Of a stretch of DNA of 64,000 bases, positions 34,573 through 44,455 are shown in pieces. The translations under genes were made by a program, and so were the position numbers. Origin of the DNA: Glutamicibacter soli. Its GTDB lineage: Bacteria > Actinomycetota > Actinomycetes > Actinomycetales > Micrococcaceae. Under the pieces are notes generated by a model. That model saw only the letters and a list, made by a program, of their open reading frames with translations, did no database searches and was not told the origin of the DNA. The stretch lies in NCBI RefSeq assembly GCF_003309065.1, contig NZ_POAF01000001.1:124001-188000 (forward strand), given 5' to 3'. Positions within the stretch are counted from its first letter, which is position 1; each line of letters opens with the position of its first letter.

Positions 34573-35196
34573 TTAGCGTGCGTAGTACTCGACCACGAGG
34601 TTCTCTTCGCAGGTCACCGGGATCTCGGCGCGCTCAGGAGCGCGCAGGAAGGTGGCCTGGAGGGATTCCAGCTTGACGTCCAGGTAGGCAGGAACGGCTG
34701 GCAGCACCTGTGCGTGCTCGCCGGCTGCGGCCATCTGGAACGGAACCATCTTCTCGCTCTTCTCGTGAACGTGGATCAGCTGACCCGGCTTCACGCGGAA
34801 CGATGGGCGGTCCACGCGCTGGCCGTTGACCAGGATGTGGCGGTGCACTACCAGCTGGCGGGCCTGCTGGATGGTGCGGGCGAAGCCGGCACGCAGAACG
34901 AGGGCATCCAGGCGGGACTCGAGCAGAGCCAGCAGGTTGTCACCGGTCTGGCCGCCGAGGCGCTTGGCTTCCTTGAAGGCGTTGAGCATCTGTACTTCGC
35001 GGATGCCGTACTGGGCGCGCAGACGCTGCTTCTCGCGCAGACGCACTGCGTAGTCGCTGTCCTGCTTCTTGCGGGCGCGGCCATGCTGACCTGGACCGTA
35101 CGGACGACGCTCCATGTACTTTTCAGCTTTAGGGGTCAGGGCAAGGCCGAGGGCGCGCGAGAGGCGCACGGTACGGCGGGCACGGGCATTAGCCAT
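34573..35196 (-). CDS. rpsD: 30S ribosomal protein S4
   Basis: Primary 16S rRNA-binding protein that helps nucleate the 30S body. From ATG 35194-35196 it has 207 residues, with the basic N-terminus (RARRTVRLSRALGLALTPKA), RRPYGPGQHGRARKKQDSDY (about 31-50) and the S4 RNA-binding domain ESRLDALVLRAGFARTIQQA (about 96-115) plus VVHRHILVNGQRVDRPSF. There are no zinc cysteines at the N-terminus, so it is the C-minus form. It stands alone here, away from the ribosomal protein operons, with a leader of about 200 bases before rarA in which I see no clear promoter. Confidence 0.96.
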   Translation of the reverse strand: MANARARRTVRLSRALGLALTPKAEKYMERRPYGPGQHGRARKKQDSDYAVRLREKQRLRAQYGIREVQMLNAFKEAKRLGGQTGDNLLALLESRLDALVLRAGFARTIQQARQLVVHRHILVNGQRVDRPSFRVKPGQLIHVHEKSEKMVPFQMAAAGEHAQVLPAVPAYLDVKLESLQATFLRAPERAEIPVTCEENLVVEYYAR

Positions 35197-35399
35197 TGAT
35201 GTGTCCTTTTCATTTAAGCGACGGAGTCTACTGGCCTCCCGGACGGAGAGTGCTTGGGCGTCGCGTCCCGATGAAACACTGCAACCGCATAGGCCCCGGT
35301 CGCCCGGGGAGAATGCGGCTTGCCAGCCAAAGTTCAAGTTTACACGAATGAGCCTGCGCCCGCGGTGAGGTTTGCCCCACATCCGCGGCCGGGCGGAGC

Positions 35400-36803
35400 T
35401 CAGCGTTTGCGGCGCGGGTCCTTGGCCCGGATGATCTCGCGCAGCCGGGACAGCCTGGCGCCGATGGTCTTCTCCGCCCCGTTGGCGGTGGGCGTGTAGT
35501 AGTTGGTGCCAAGCAGGTCGTCGGGCAGGTACTGCTGGGAGGCGATCGAATGCGGGGCGTCGTGGGCGTAGAGGTAGCCGGTGCCGTGGCCCAGCGCCGT
35601 GGCGCCCGGATAGTGGGCGTCGCGCAGATGGTCGGGGACCAGCGAGCCGCGGCCCTCGTTCACGTCGGCCAGCGCGGCGTTGATCGCGTTGTACGAGGCG
35701 TTGGACTTCGGAGCGGTGGCCAGGTGCACGGTGGCTTGGCCGAGCATGATGCGCGCCTCTGGCATGCCGGTCAGCGCCACGGACTGGGCGGCGGCCACCG
35801 CCAGCGGCAGCGCGGTGGGATCGGCCATGCCGACGTCCTCGCTGGCGGAGATCATTAGGCGGCGGGCGATGAAGCGCGGGTCCTCCCCCGCGGCCAGCAT
35901 GCGCGCCAGGTAGTGCAGGGCCGCGTCCACGTCCGAGCCGCGGATCGACTTGATGAACGCGGAGATGATGTCGTAGTGCTGGTCGCCGTCCTTGTCGTAC
36001 CGCTGCACGGCCTGGTCCATGGCCAGGTGCACGTGGGAAGCCTCGACCTGCACCGGCGGCGCCACGTCCTTGCCCGCGGCGTTCCAGGCGACGGCGCCGG
36101 CGGCCTCCAGCACGGTGAGCACGCGCCGGGCATCGCCCTGGGCCAGCCGGACGATCGCCTCGCGCTGCTCGGGATCCAGTGCGACCTGGCCGTCGAAGCC
36201 GCGCTCGTCGGACACGGCCCGGTCCACCAGCTCGGCCAGGTCCGCGTCGGTCAGCGGGCGCAGGGTCAGCAGCAGCGAGCGCGAGAGCAGCGGGGAGATG
36301 ACGGAGAAGGAGGGATTTTCGGTGGTGGCGGCGACCAGCACGACCACGCGGTTCTCCACCCCGGGCAGCAAGGCGTCCTGCTGGGCCTTGTTGAAGCGGT
36401 GGATCTCGTCGAGGAACAGCACCGTGGTGACCCCGCGCAAATCGCGGTCGTCCTTGGCCTGCTCGATGACCCGGCGCACGTCCTTGACCCCTGCGGTGAT
36501 CGCGGAGAGCTCGACGAACTTGCGATCGGTGGCACGGGCGATCACGTGGGCTATGGTGGTTTTGCCGATGCCCGGCGGGCCGTAGAGGATCACGCTGGCG
36601 GGCCCTGCCGGTCCGGTTTCCGGGTGCTCGGCCAGCTGGCGCAGCGGCGAGCCGGGGCCGAGCAGGTGCTGCTGGCCGACCAGCTCGTCCAGGGTGCGCG
36701 GGCGCATGCGCACCGCCAGCGGCGGACGCGGCCGATTGATTGCGCCTTCGCTGCGCGCGGCGGCAAAGTCATCGTCATCCAGGGCATCGAACAAATCGCT
36801 CAC
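35400..36803 (-). CDS. rarA: Replication-associated recombination protein A (RarA/MgsA ATPase)
   Basis: Clamp-loader-like AAA+ ATPase that acts at stalled forks. The 467 residues have a Walker [17 protein letters not shown] (about 73-88), Walker [21 protein letters not shown] (about 127-146), sensor ATTENPSF (about 159-166) and the C-terminal MgsA region ([38 protein letters not shown]). The start is GTG at 36801-36803. It is divergent from dtd and upstream of rpsD on the same strand. Confidence 0.94.
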   Translation of the reverse strand: MSDLFDALDDDDFAAARSEGAINRPRPPLAVRMRPRTLDELVGQQHLLGPGSPLRQLAEHPETGPAGPASVILYGPPGIGKTTIAHVIARATDRKFVELSAITAGVKDVRRVIEQAKDDRDLRGVTTVLFLDEIHRFNKAQQDALLPGVENRVVVLVAATTENPSFSVISPLLSRSLLLTLRPLTDADLAELVDRAVSDERGFDGQVALDPEQREAIVRLAQGDARRVLTVLEAAGAVAWNAAGKDVAPPVQVEASHVHLAMDQAVQRYDKDGDQHYDIISAFIKSIRGSDVDAALHYLARMLAAGEDPRFIARRLMISASEDVGMADPTALPLAVAAAQSVALTGMPEARIMLGQATVHLATAPKSNASYNAINAALADVNEGRGSLVPDHLRDAHYPGATALGHGTGYLYAHDAPHSIASQQYLPDDLLGTNYYTPTANGAEKTIGARLSRLREIIRAKDPRRKR

Positions 36804-36880
36804 CCACCCAGCCTAGCGATACTCTGGAGGCTGCGCCCGCACGCCGGGCGCCGCCACCCCGCCGCCTTGGAAAGGATCAC

Positions 36881-37318
36881 ATGCGCGCCGTCATCCAGGT
36901 CGCCAGCACCGCCCACGTCGAGGTCGAGGAATCGATCGTCGGCGAACTGCCCTCCCCGGGGCTGGTGGTCCTGCTCGGGGTCACCCACGAGGACGACGAG
37001 GCGACCGCGCGCAAGGTCGCGGAGAAGATCTGGCGCCTGCGCATCCTCCAGGACGAGGCCAGCGCCGAGTCGACGAACGCGCCGCTGCTGGTGATCAGCC
37101 AGTTCACGCTGTACGCCTCGGTGCGCAAGGGCCGGCGCCCCTCGTGGTCCGCCGCCGCGCCGGGAGCGGTGAGCGAACCGCTGTACGAGTACTTCGTGGG
37201 CTGCCTGCGCCAGCTCGGGGCGCATGTGGAAACGGGGCGCTTCGGGGAAATGATGAACGTGTCGCTGGTGAACTCCGGACCGATGACGATCATCGTGGAT
37301 TCGGCGGACTTGGCGTAG
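36881..37318 (+). CDS. dtd: D-aminoacyl-tRNA deacylase
   Basis: Hydrolyses D-amino acids (and glycine mis-charged on tRNA-Ala) from tRNA. From ATG 36881 (AAAGGA upstream) it has 145 residues, with the active-site SQFTLYASVRKGRRPSW (about 75-91) and the Gly-cisPro motif in SLVNSGPMTIIVDS (about 126-139). The stop is 4 bases before the stop of the convergent PadR gene. Confidence 0.95.
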   Translation: MRAVIQVASTAHVEVEESIVGELPSPGLVVLLGVTHEDDEATARKVAEKIWRLRILQDEASAESTNAPLLVISQFTLYASVRKGRRPSWSAAAPGAVSEPLYEYFVGCLRQLGAHVETGRFGEMMNVSLVNSGPMTIIVDSADLA

Positions 37319-37321
37319 TTC

Positions 37322-37648
37322 TCAGTTTTCACCCACGACAAGCTTGGCGAAGTCCGCAAAGAGCCGCAGCTGCCGGGCGAGCTGTTCCCGCCCTGCCGGT
37401 GTCAGCTCGTAGACCTTGCGTCCAGGTCCGCCCTGGCCTTCTTCCCACGTCGTGCTCACTGCTCCGGAAGCTTCGAGTTTTGCCAGCGCGGGATAGAGCG
37501 CTGCACCCTTGGGCGGGTCGAATCCCCCGGCGGCCAATGCCTTGGCAATTGCATAGCCATGGGCGGGACCGTTCTCGAGCTGGGTCAGCAGCAGCGTTGG
37601 CAGCACGGCTCGCTGCCAACCGGCAGGAAAATGTGAATTGCTTGTCAT
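37322..37648 (-). CDS. PadR-family transcriptional regulator
   Basis: A 108-residue winged-helix regulator starting at ATG 37646-37648. The PadR pattern is plain: LPTLLLTQLENGPAHGYAIA (about 15-34), the recognition region GAALYPALAKLEASGAVSTT (about 46-65) and the wing GRKVYELTPAGREQLARQL (about 75-93). It lies 52 bases downstream of a membrane protein gene with a HAAS-like middle part. Usually PadR comes first in such pairs; here it is second. It is likely a repressor of the pair. Confidence 0.88.
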   Translation of the reverse strand: MTSNSHFPAGWQRAVLPTLLLTQLENGPAHGYAIAKALAAGGFDPPKGAALYPALAKLEASGAVSTTWEEGQGGPGRKVYELTPAGREQLARQLRLFADFAKLVVGEN

Positions 37649-37700
37649 GCCCGGCCTGTTCTGATGCGACCGTTGCTGCTTGTGAAGGGTTCTACAAACA

Positions 37701-38840
37701 CTAGATATTGTCCTGGCGTTCGCTGACGGCATCGGCTGCCTGTTGCAGGGCTCGCAGCTTCGCCTGAACATGCTCTCCACGCTGCGAGGGAAGCAGTCTG
37801 GTAGCGAAGTAGGCCAGCAGCAGCATGCACAAAAAGGCGAGGAAGGCAGTCCACCACGAGATTCCGTTGGTGGATATTTCGCCTATATTACCGGACAGGT
37901 AGCAGCCGAATAGCAGCAGCAGCGCGCAATTCTTGAGCATCCAGCGACGATGCACCGCGGCTGCATTGCCCGGCGCCGCCTGGATGGCGAATTCGTTGGG
38001 TGTGCCCAGATCGTTGACGATGTCCGTGGTGTTCGCGTCCTGGGAGTTCTCGTGCCAGCCCTGCCTGGCTTCTTCCAGCACAGAGGCAGCTTCCCGCCGG
38101 GTGAATCCGTAGCGGCCACGAAGGATTCTCCTGGTCTGCGCAAACCATAGACCTGGATCCAGATTCAGGGCCGCCTCGTCGGCTGGGGAATGCGGCTTCG
38201 CGCTCGCCTCTGGCAGGAAGAAGACGCCCACTGCGAGCAGCAGGCCAAGCATCGGGACAACGGCATTGGGCGCTGGGATCGCCGCATCCTCCCCGGCCAT
38301 CATGAACAGCGGCACTGCCACCAGGACGGTCGTGGGAAGCCCTACGGACAACAACAGCCATGCCGCCTTGAAACGCGAAGCGAGACGCAGGTAGGCGAAG
38401 CCCGTTCCAATGAGGGCAAGGGAGCCTCCCGCGATGAAGCAACCCAGCTGCCAGTACGTCCAACTCCAGGCGAGCCAGCCGTCCCTGAATGCGATCCAGA
38501 GGCCGAAGCCGACGGCCATGGCACCGATGGTGAGGCCGAATCCCAGAACGAGCGTGCGGAAGCTGTCAACGGGCAGTTCATCCTGGCCAAGCTGTTGGGG
38601 GGATTTGATTTCGCGCACTCGATGCTTGCCAAAAATCCAGCCGTTGCCCAGGAGCTGCTCGGCGGATTCGCCACTGGCATGGATCCACTCGCGCTGGGCG
38701 AGCAGCTCTTCTTCGCACTGCGCCGGCGTGGCATCGGCGATGACCATGGCCGCATGGAATTGCTCGGCCCATTCGCGGTCGCCCGCTGGGTAGGAGTTGA
38801 TGATTTTCGCGGTTGTGCTGAGTTCTGGATTGCTGCCCAT
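37701..38840 (-). CDS. Polytopic membrane protein with HAAS-like segment, PadR partner
   Basis: A 379-residue protein with a soluble N-terminus (about 1-90), four hydrophobic segments between about 92 and 210 (for example LVLGFGLTIGAMAVGFGLWI and GCFIAGGSLALIGTGFAYL), a soluble middle (about 215-300) and two C-terminal segments (NCALLLLFGCYLSGNI, FLAFLCMLLLAYFATRLL). The middle part, REAASVLEEARQGWHENSQ with NDLGTPNEFAIQ, resembles the HAAS signalling domain found beside PadR regulators. Transport or sensing of a membrane-active compound is possible but unproven. Confidence 0.7.
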   Translation of the reverse strand: MGSNPELSTTAKIINSYPAGDREWAEQFHAAMVIADATPAQCEEELLAQREWIHASGESAEQLLGNGWIFGKHRVREIKSPQQLGQDELPVDSFRTLVLGFGLTIGAMAVGFGLWIAFRDGWLAWSWTYWQLGCFIAGGSLALIGTGFAYLRLASRFKAAWLLLSVGLPTTVLVAVPLFMMAGEDAAIPAPNAVVPMLGLLLAVGVFFLPEASAKPHSPADEAALNLDPGLWFAQTRRILRGRYGFTRREAASVLEEARQGWHENSQDANTTDIVNDLGTPNEFAIQAAPGNAAAVHRRWMLKNCALLLLFGCYLSGNIGEISTNGISWWTAFLAFLCMLLLAYFATRLLPSQRGEHVQAKLRALQQAADAVSERQDNI

Positions 38841-38935
38841 CGCCGCCTCGCCGAAGTCGTCCTACTAGATCAGTTTTCAACCTAGTGCAGTTTTTTTCCC
38901 ATGGCAAGCGCCAGCACGGGCCCGGCTTAACGGCA

Positions 38936-38975
38936 ACGGGGCCGGGAGGATCCATGCGGATTCTCCCGGCCCCGT
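38936..38975 (-). terminator. Perfect 13-base hairpin after aspS
   Basis: Arms 38936-38948 and 38963-38975 pair exactly around a 14-base loop, 20 bases past the aspS stop. No U-run follows. It is the probable 3' end of the hisS/aspS transcripts. Confidence 0.65.
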
Positions 38976-38995
38976 CCAGGCAGCTTGGGCCAAGG

Positions 38996-40798
38996 CTATT
39001 TGGCTTCTGCCTCAGCCCTCGACTCGGCGTCGGTCTTCTTCTTCTCGGGCTTGAAGTCGATGCCGGCCTCCTTGCGCTGCTGCGCGGTGATCGGCGCCGG
39101 AGCTTGGGTCAGCGGGTCGAAGCCGCCGCCGGTCTTCGGGAAGGCGATGACGTCGCGGATGGACTCCGAACCGGTGAGCAGCTGCAGCACGCGGTCCCAG
39201 CCCAGGGCGATGCCGCCATGCGGCGGGGCGCCGTACTTGAAGCCCTCGAGCAGGAAGCCGAACTGGGTCTGCGCCTGCTCCTCGCTCACGCCCATCAGCT
39301 TGAAGACGCGCTCCTGCACGTCGCGCTGGTGGATACGGATCGAGCCGCCGCCGATTTCGTTGCCGTTGCAGACGATGTCGTACGCGTAGGACAGGGCCGA
39401 GGCAGGGTCGGTGTCGAAGGTGTCCAGGAACTCTGGCTTCGGGCTGGTGAACGCGTGGTGCACAGCGGTCCAGGCGCCGGCGCCCACTGCCACGTCGCCC
39501 GAGGCGACCGCGGCAGAGGCAGGTTCGAACATCGGTGCGTCAACTACCCACACGAAGGCCCAGTCGCCGTCCTTGATCAATCCGGTGCGGTGGCCGATCT
39601 CCACGCGGACCGAGCCGAGCAGGGCGCGGGATTCGGCCTTGTCGCCGGCGGAGAAGAAGATGCAGTCCCCCGTCTTGGCGCCGGTGGCGGCGGCCAGGCC
39701 CGCCTTCTCCTCATCGGAGAGGTTCTTGGCCACCGGGCCGGCCAGCTCGCCGTCTTCCTTGAGCAGCACGTAGGCAAGGCCCTTCGCGCCGCGCTGCTTG
39801 GCGAATTCCTGCCAGGCATCCAGGGTGCGGCGGGGCTGCGAGGCGCCGCCGGGCATGACCACGGCGCCGACGTAGGCCGACTGGAACACCTTGAAGGAGG
39901 TGTTCGCGAAGTACTCGGTCATCTCGGTCAGCTCGAGGCCGAAGCGCAGGTCCGGCTTGTCCGAACCGTACTTCTCCATGGCCTCGGCGTAGGTCATGCG
40001 GCGGATCGGGGTCGGGATCTCAACGTCGATCAGCGCCCAGATGGCTTTGACCAGCTTCTCGCCCAGGGCGATGATGTCGTCTTCCTCGACGAACGAGGCC
40101 TCGATGTCCAGCTGGGTGAACTCCGGCTGACGGTCGGCGCGGAAGTCTTCGTCGCGGTAGCAGCGCGCGATCTGGTAGTACTTCTCGAAGCCGCCGACCT
40201 GCAGCAGCTGCTTGAACAGCTGCGGGGACTGCGGCAGCGCGTACCAGCTGCCCGGGGACAGGCGGGCGGGAACGACGAAGTCGCGGGCGCCTTCCGGGGT
40301 GGAGCGGGTCAGCGTCGGGGTCTCGATCTCCACGAAGCCTTCGTCGTGGAGCAGGTTGCGGGCCACGCGGTTGACCTCGGAACGCAGGCGCAGGTTGCGG
40401 GTCGGGGTCGGGCGGCGCAGGTCAAGGTAGCGGTGGCGCAGGCGCGCCTCCTCGCCGACCTCGACGTGCTCATCAACCTGGAACGGCAGCGGCGCGGCGG
40501 TGTTCAGCACGATCACCTCGTCGGCGATCACCTCGATTTCGCCGGTGGGCAGGTTCGGGTTCTCGTTGCCTTCCGGGCGGCGCTCGACGGTGCCCTTGAT
40601 CTGCAGCACGAACTCATTGCGCAGCGGGTGGAAGTCCTCCTCGTCGCGCACCACGACCTGGGCCACGCCCGAGGCGTCGCGCAGATCCAGGAACGCCACT
40701 CCACCGTGGTCACGGCGGCGGGCGACCCAGCCGGTGAGGGTGACCTGCTGTCCAATGTGCTCGGCGTTTAGCACGCCCAGCTGATGAGTGCGTAGCAC
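38996..40798 (-). CDS. aspS: Aspartyl-tRNA synthetase
   Basis: Charges tRNA(Asp). From GTG 40796-40798 (AAAGGA upstream) it has 600 residues: an N-terminal OB anticodon domain ([20 protein letters not shown], about 20-39), class II motifs ([30 protein letters not shown] at about 215, [13 protein letters not shown] near 545) and the bacterial GAD insertion around 300-400. It ends with a Lys/Ala/Glu-rich tail. It lies 88 bases after hisS. Whether it also makes Asp-tRNA(Asn) cannot be decided here. Confidence 0.95.
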   Translation of the reverse strand: MLRTHQLGVLNAEHIGQQVTLTGWVARRRDHGGVAFLDLRDASGVAQVVVRDEEDFHPLRNEFVLQIKGTVERRPEGNENPNLPTGEIEVIADEVIVLNTAAPLPFQVDEHVEVGEEARLRHRYLDLRRPTPTRNLRLRSEVNRVARNLLHDEGFVEIETPTLTRSTPEGARDFVVPARLSPGSWYALPQSPQLFKQLLQVGGFEKYYQIARCYRDEDFRADRQPEFTQLDIEASFVEEDDIIALGEKLVKAIWALIDVEIPTPIRRMTYAEAMEKYGSDKPDLRFGLELTEMTEYFANTSFKVFQSAYVGAVVMPGGASQPRRTLDAWQEFAKQRGAKGLAYVLLKEDGELAGPVAKNLSDEEKAGLAAATGAKTGDCIFFSAGDKAESRALLGSVRVEIGHRTGLIKDGDWAFVWVVDAPMFEPASAAVASGDVAVGAGAWTAVHHAFTSPKPEFLDTFDTDPASALSYAYDIVCNGNEIGGGSIRIHQRDVQERVFKLMGVSEEQAQTQFGFLLEGFKYGAPPHGGIALGWDRVLQLLTGSESIRDVIAFPKTGGGFDPLTQAPAPITAQQRKEAGIDFKPEKKKTDAESRAEAEAK

Positions 40799-40886
40799 TA
40801 CGATCCTTTCGGTCGATTCGACAAAGTGCGAAGTTCTTCTTCGCAAGAGTTTAGTGCACCCGGTGCGGGTGCAGGGCGGCCGGAGC

Positions 40887-42209
40887 CTAGCCGACGGTGT
40901 TGTACAGGTCCTGCGCCGGCGGGGCCCAGACGGCCGGATCGGCGGAAACCTGCTCGCCGGAACGGATGTCCTTGACCTCGTGGGTGCCGTCCGCGTGGGT
41001 GAACCAGACGAACGGAATCCCGCGGCGATCTGCGTACTTGATCTGCTTGCCGAACTTCTCCGCGCTGGAGGCCACCTCGCAGGCGATCCCCCGTCCGCGC
41101 AGCGCGGCGGCGACGTCCTGCGCCTCGTGCCAGGAGTCGTCGTGGGCGAGGGTGACATACACCACCGAGGGCACCGAACGCGCGGCCTTCACCGTTTCCT
41201 CGGCGAGGATGCGGGAGATCAGGCGGGTGACGCCGATGGACAGGCCAACACCCGGGTAGGTCTTCTTGCCCTTGGAGGCCAGCGACTCGTAACGTCCGCC
41301 CGAGCAGATCGAGCCCAGCGATTCGTGGCCCACCAGCACGGTCTCGTAGACGGTGCCGGTGTAGTAGTCCAGGCCGCGGGCGATGGACAAGTCGGCCATG
41401 ACCTTGCCCGGGGCGCGCTTGGAGGCGGCGGCGATGACCTGCGAGAGCTCGTCCAGACCGGTGTCCAGCAGCTCGTGCTCGACGCCCAGGGCGCGGACCT
41501 GCTCGACGAAGGAGGTGTCCATGGTACGGATCTTGGCCAGCGCCAGCGCGGCGGCCGCCTGCTCGGCGGTGGCGCCGACGTCCTCGATGAGGATCTTGGC
41601 CACGGCGTCGTCGCCGATCTTCTCCAGCTTGTCGATGGCGCGCAGCACCGCGTCCGGGTCGTCGAGTCCCAGGCCGCGGTAGAAGCCCTCGGCGAGCTTG
41701 CGGTTGTTCACGCGCAGCCGGAAGTCGCCGATCGGCAGGGCGGAGAGGGCGTCGGCGATGGTCAGCGCCAGCTCGACGTCGTAGCTGAAGGGCAAGGTGC
41801 CCTCGCCGACCACGTCGATGTCGGCCTGGGTGAATTCGCGGAAGCGGCCGTCCTGCGGGCGTTCGCCGCGCCAGACCTTCTGCATCTGGTAGCGGCGGAA
41901 CGGGAAGGCCAGGTGGCCGGCGTTCTCCACCACGTAGCGGGCGAAGGGCACGGTCAGATCGAAGTGCAGGGCCAGCGCGTTCGGATCGTCCTTGTCGTCC
42001 TCGGCGGCCAGGCGGGAAAGGCCGTAGACCTCCTTGTCGATCTCGCCCTTGCGCAGCAGCTGCGCCCGGGTTTCCACGGCGCGGGTCTCGATGTTCGCGA
42101 AGCCGTGCAGCTCGAAGGTGCGGCGCAAGGTGTCGAGCACATGCTGCTCGACCACCCGCTCGGCCGGAAGCCATTCGGGGAAACCTGATAGGGAGGCCTT
42201 GCGTGCCAT
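40887..42209 (-). CDS. hisS: Histidyl-tRNA synthetase
   Basis: Charges tRNA(His). From ATG 42207-42209 (AAGGAG upstream) it has 440 residues. Class II motif 2 reads [20 protein letters not shown] (about 119-138), with [11 protein letters not shown] directly after; the His-specific motif is [13 protein letters not shown] (about 279), and motif 3 is GLSIGVTRL. The C-terminal anticodon domain begins near 345 ([10 protein letters not shown]). It precedes aspS on the same strand and is divergent from the DUF349 gene. Confidence 0.95.
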   Translation of the reverse strand: MARKASLSGFPEWLPAERVVEQHVLDTLRRTFELHGFANIETRAVETRAQLLRKGEIDKEVYGLSRLAAEDDKDDPNALALHFDLTVPFARYVVENAGHLAFPFRRYQMQKVWRGERPQDGRFREFTQADIDVVGEGTLPFSYDVELALTIADALSALPIGDFRLRVNNRKLAEGFYRGLGLDDPDAVLRAIDKLEKIGDDAVAKILIEDVGATAEQAAAALALAKIRTMDTSFVEQVRALGVEHELLDTGLDELSQVIAAASKRAPGKVMADLSIARGLDYYTGTVYETVLVGHESLGSICSGGRYESLASKGKKTYPGVGLSIGVTRLISRILAEETVKAARSVPSVVYVTLAHDDSWHEAQDVAAALRGRGIACEVASSAEKFGKQIKYADRRGIPFVWFTHADGTHEVKDIRSGEQVSADPAVWAPPAQDLYNTVG

Positions 42210-42392
42210 GAAACTCCTTGGTGCATCGTGCTGTAGGCAAAAACTGCGCGCAAACCGCCGTGCGAACGCGCCACCTACCCATCTTATAGCGCCAACACGA
42301 AGAAACCTGCGCACGTCGGCTTACTAAGAAGCGGAGGTCACAGGTAGAGTTGGCTGAGCAAGTACAGCGCAAAAAGTGAAAGAGTTTCAGCG

Positions 42393-43751
42393 GTGACCAC
42401 CAGTCAGCAATCCGACGACAGCCAGAAGACCCCCGTGCCGCAGGCCGTAAAGCCTGCCGCGAAGCCGGTCGTAGCCCAGCCAGTCGTGCATTCCACGCCC
42501 CTTGACGAAGCGGCCAAGTTCGCCCGCGTCGCCGAGGACGGCCACGTATTCGTCATCATCGACGGCGCCGAGCACCCGGTCGGCCAGTACCCGGACGCGA
42601 CCGCCGAGGAGGCCCTGGCCTACTTTGTGCGCAAATATGACGACGTCTTCTCCCAGCTGATGCTGCTCGAGCAGCGTGTGGCAGCCAAGGCCCCGGCCGG
42701 CGAGATGGGCAAGACCATCGACGCGCTGGCCGCCGCCGTGGCCGAGCGCCACATGGTCGGCGACATCGCGCTGCTGGAATCCCGGCTGGAAACCGTGCGC
42801 GTGGCGGTGCAGGAGCTGTCCGCCGCCCAGCGCCAGGCCAACGAGGCCGCCCGCGCCGAGCAGCTGGCCGTGCGCGAGGGCATCGTCGAGCAGGCCGAAG
42901 CCATGGCCGCCAAGCGCCCTGAGCAGATCCAGTGGAAGACCGCCTCGGCGGCCATGAACGAGCTGTTCGAGAACTGGAAGGCGACCCAGCGCTCCTCGGT
43001 ACGCCTGCCGCGCGCCACCGAAGACGCCCTGTGGAAGCGCTTCCGCGCCGCCCGCACGACCTTCGACCGCCACCGCCGCGCCTACTTCTCGCAGCTGGAT
43101 TCCACCAACGCCGCCGCGAAGGCAGTCAAGGAGGGGCTGATCGCGCGCGCCGAGGCGCTGCAGAACTCCACCGACTGGGCCGCTACCGCCGCAGAGTACC
43201 GCAAGCTCATGGACGAGTGGAAGAAGTCGCGCCGCGCCTCGCGCAAGGACGACGACCAGCTCTGGGGCCGCTTCCGCGCCGCCCAGGACGTGTTCTTCCA
43301 GGCCCGCGCCGAGGCCAACGCCGCCGTGGACGCCGAATTCGCCGCCAACCTCGTGGTGAAGGAAGCCCTGCTGGAGGAAGCCCGCGCGCTGCTGCCGATC
43401 AACGACCTGGCCGCCGCCAAGGCCAAGCTGGATTCGATCCGCGGCCGCTGGGAAGACGCCGGCAAGGTGCCGCGCGGGGACCTGCAGCGCATCGAGTCGG
43501 CGCTGCGCCAGGTGGAGGACGCCGTGAAGAGCGCCGAGGAAGAGCAGTGGCGCCGTTCCAACCCGGAGACCAAGGCCCGCTCGAACTCCATGCTCTCGCA
43601 GCTGCAGGAGACCATTGCCGCACTGGAGGCCGACCTGGCCGCCGCGCAGGCGAAGGGCAACGCCAAGCAGATCGCTTCGGCCCAGGAAGCCCTGGACGCC
43701 CGCCGCATGTGGCTGAGCACCCTGGAGAAGTCGGCAGCCGACTTCGAGTAA
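42393..43751 (+). CDS. DUF349 domain protein
   Basis: A 452-residue, strongly helical cytoplasmic protein starting at GTG 42393. After a Pro/Ala-rich N-terminus, a short beta region (VFVIIDGAEHPVGQYPDATA, about 51-70) is followed by three or more DUF349-type helical repeats, each marked by a W near a KxxW/RxxFRAAR core: NWKATQRSSVRLPRATEDAL, WKRFRAARTTFDRHRRAYF, and MDEWKKSRRASRKDDDQLWG with RFRAAQDVFF. The end is a coiled coil. DUF349 proteins are common in actinobacteria near rel and hisS; the molecular role is unknown, and nucleic-acid or stress-related binding has been proposed only loosely. Confidence 0.85.
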   Translation: MTTSQQSDDSQKTPVPQAVKPAAKPVVAQPVVHSTPLDEAAKFARVAEDGHVFVIIDGAEHPVGQYPDATAEEALAYFVRKYDDVFSQLMLLEQRVAAKAPAGEMGKTIDALAAAVAERHMVGDIALLESRLETVRVAVQELSAAQRQANEAARAEQLAVREGIVEQAEAMAAKRPEQIQWKTASAAMNELFENWKATQRSSVRLPRATEDALWKRFRAARTTFDRHRRAYFSQLDSTNAAAKAVKEGLIARAEALQNSTDWAATAAEYRKLMDEWKKSRRASRKDDDQLWGRFRAAQDVFFQARAEANAAVDAEFAANLVVKEALLEEARALLPINDLAAAKAKLDSIRGRWEDAGKVPRGDLQRIESALRQVEDAVKSAEEEQWRRSNPETKARSNSMLSQLQETIAALEADLAAAQAKGNAKQIASAQEALDARRMWLSTLEKSAADFE

Positions 43752-43810
43752 TAATCCACAGTTCGCCTGTGCACCGCCAACGCGGCGGCGTCACCTGCTT
43801 CAGTAGCCCT

Positions 43811-44455
43811 ATGGAGAATCTACATCCCACGGCTTCTGGACGGTGCGCCGCCGCGTTGCGCATTCCGGAGGATCTGCTGATTGCCGGCGAGCTGTTCAGC
43901 CGCAATGAACTCGGGGCCATGGCCGGGCGCGGCCTGGTGCGCGAGGCGATGGGCAACTGCTTCGTGCCCATGTTCTTCAGGTACGACGCCGGGGTGCGGG
44001 CGCGGATCGCCGCGTTCGTCTCCGGGCGCCAGCTGCAGCGCCACGACGTGATCTGCCGCGAGACCGCCGCCTGGGTGCACGGGCTGCTGCCCTACACCTT
44101 CGCGCTGCGGATCAATTCGCCCGGCTACCGGCGGCCCTATCGCCCGGGCAACGGGCTGCAGGTGAGCTTCTCGCAGCTCGAGCTGGCCGAGGAGGAGATC
44201 ATCTTCCGCCAGCGGGTGAAGGTCACCAGCCTGCTGCGCACGGTGTGCGACTGCGCGGCCTACGATCCGCTGCCCAGCGCCACCAGGGTGCTGGCGGAGG
44301 TGGTGCGGCTTCAGGACAAGTTCCTGCATTTGGATGCGGTGGCGCAGCGGCTGGCGCAGTATCCCGCGCAGCCCGAGGTGTCCCGGGCGCTGCGGCTGGT
44401 CGAGTCCTTCGCCCCGGAGCGCCAGCTGGACGGGGACCGGCCGGCCGCGGCCTAG
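43811..44455 (+). CDS. AbiEi-like (type IV antitoxin-fold) protein without visible toxin partner
   Basis: A 214-residue protein from ATG 43811. The N-terminus (IAGELFSRNELGAMAGRGLV, about 25-44) resembles a winged-helix with start-of-domain FSR-EL; the middle (RHDVICRETAAWVHGLLPYT, about 78-97) and the end (FRQRVKVTSLLRTVCDCAAY, about 137-156) match the pattern of AbiEi-type antitoxin C-terminal domains as found in actinobacterial proteins. No AbiEii nucleotidyltransferase gene is nearby. Its stop directly abuts the convergent rel stop. A regulatory role is possible; the family assignment is a resemblance only. Confidence 0.6.
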   Translation: MENLHPTASGRCAAALRIPEDLLIAGELFSRNELGAMAGRGLVREAMGNCFVPMFFRYDAGVRARIAAFVSGRQLQRHDVICRETAAWVHGLLPYTFALRINSPGYRRPYRPGNGLQVSFSQLELAEEEIIFRQRVKVTSLLRTVCDCAAYDPLPSATRVLAEVVRLQDKFLHLDAVAQRLAQYPAQPEVSRALRLVESFAPERQLDGDRPAAA

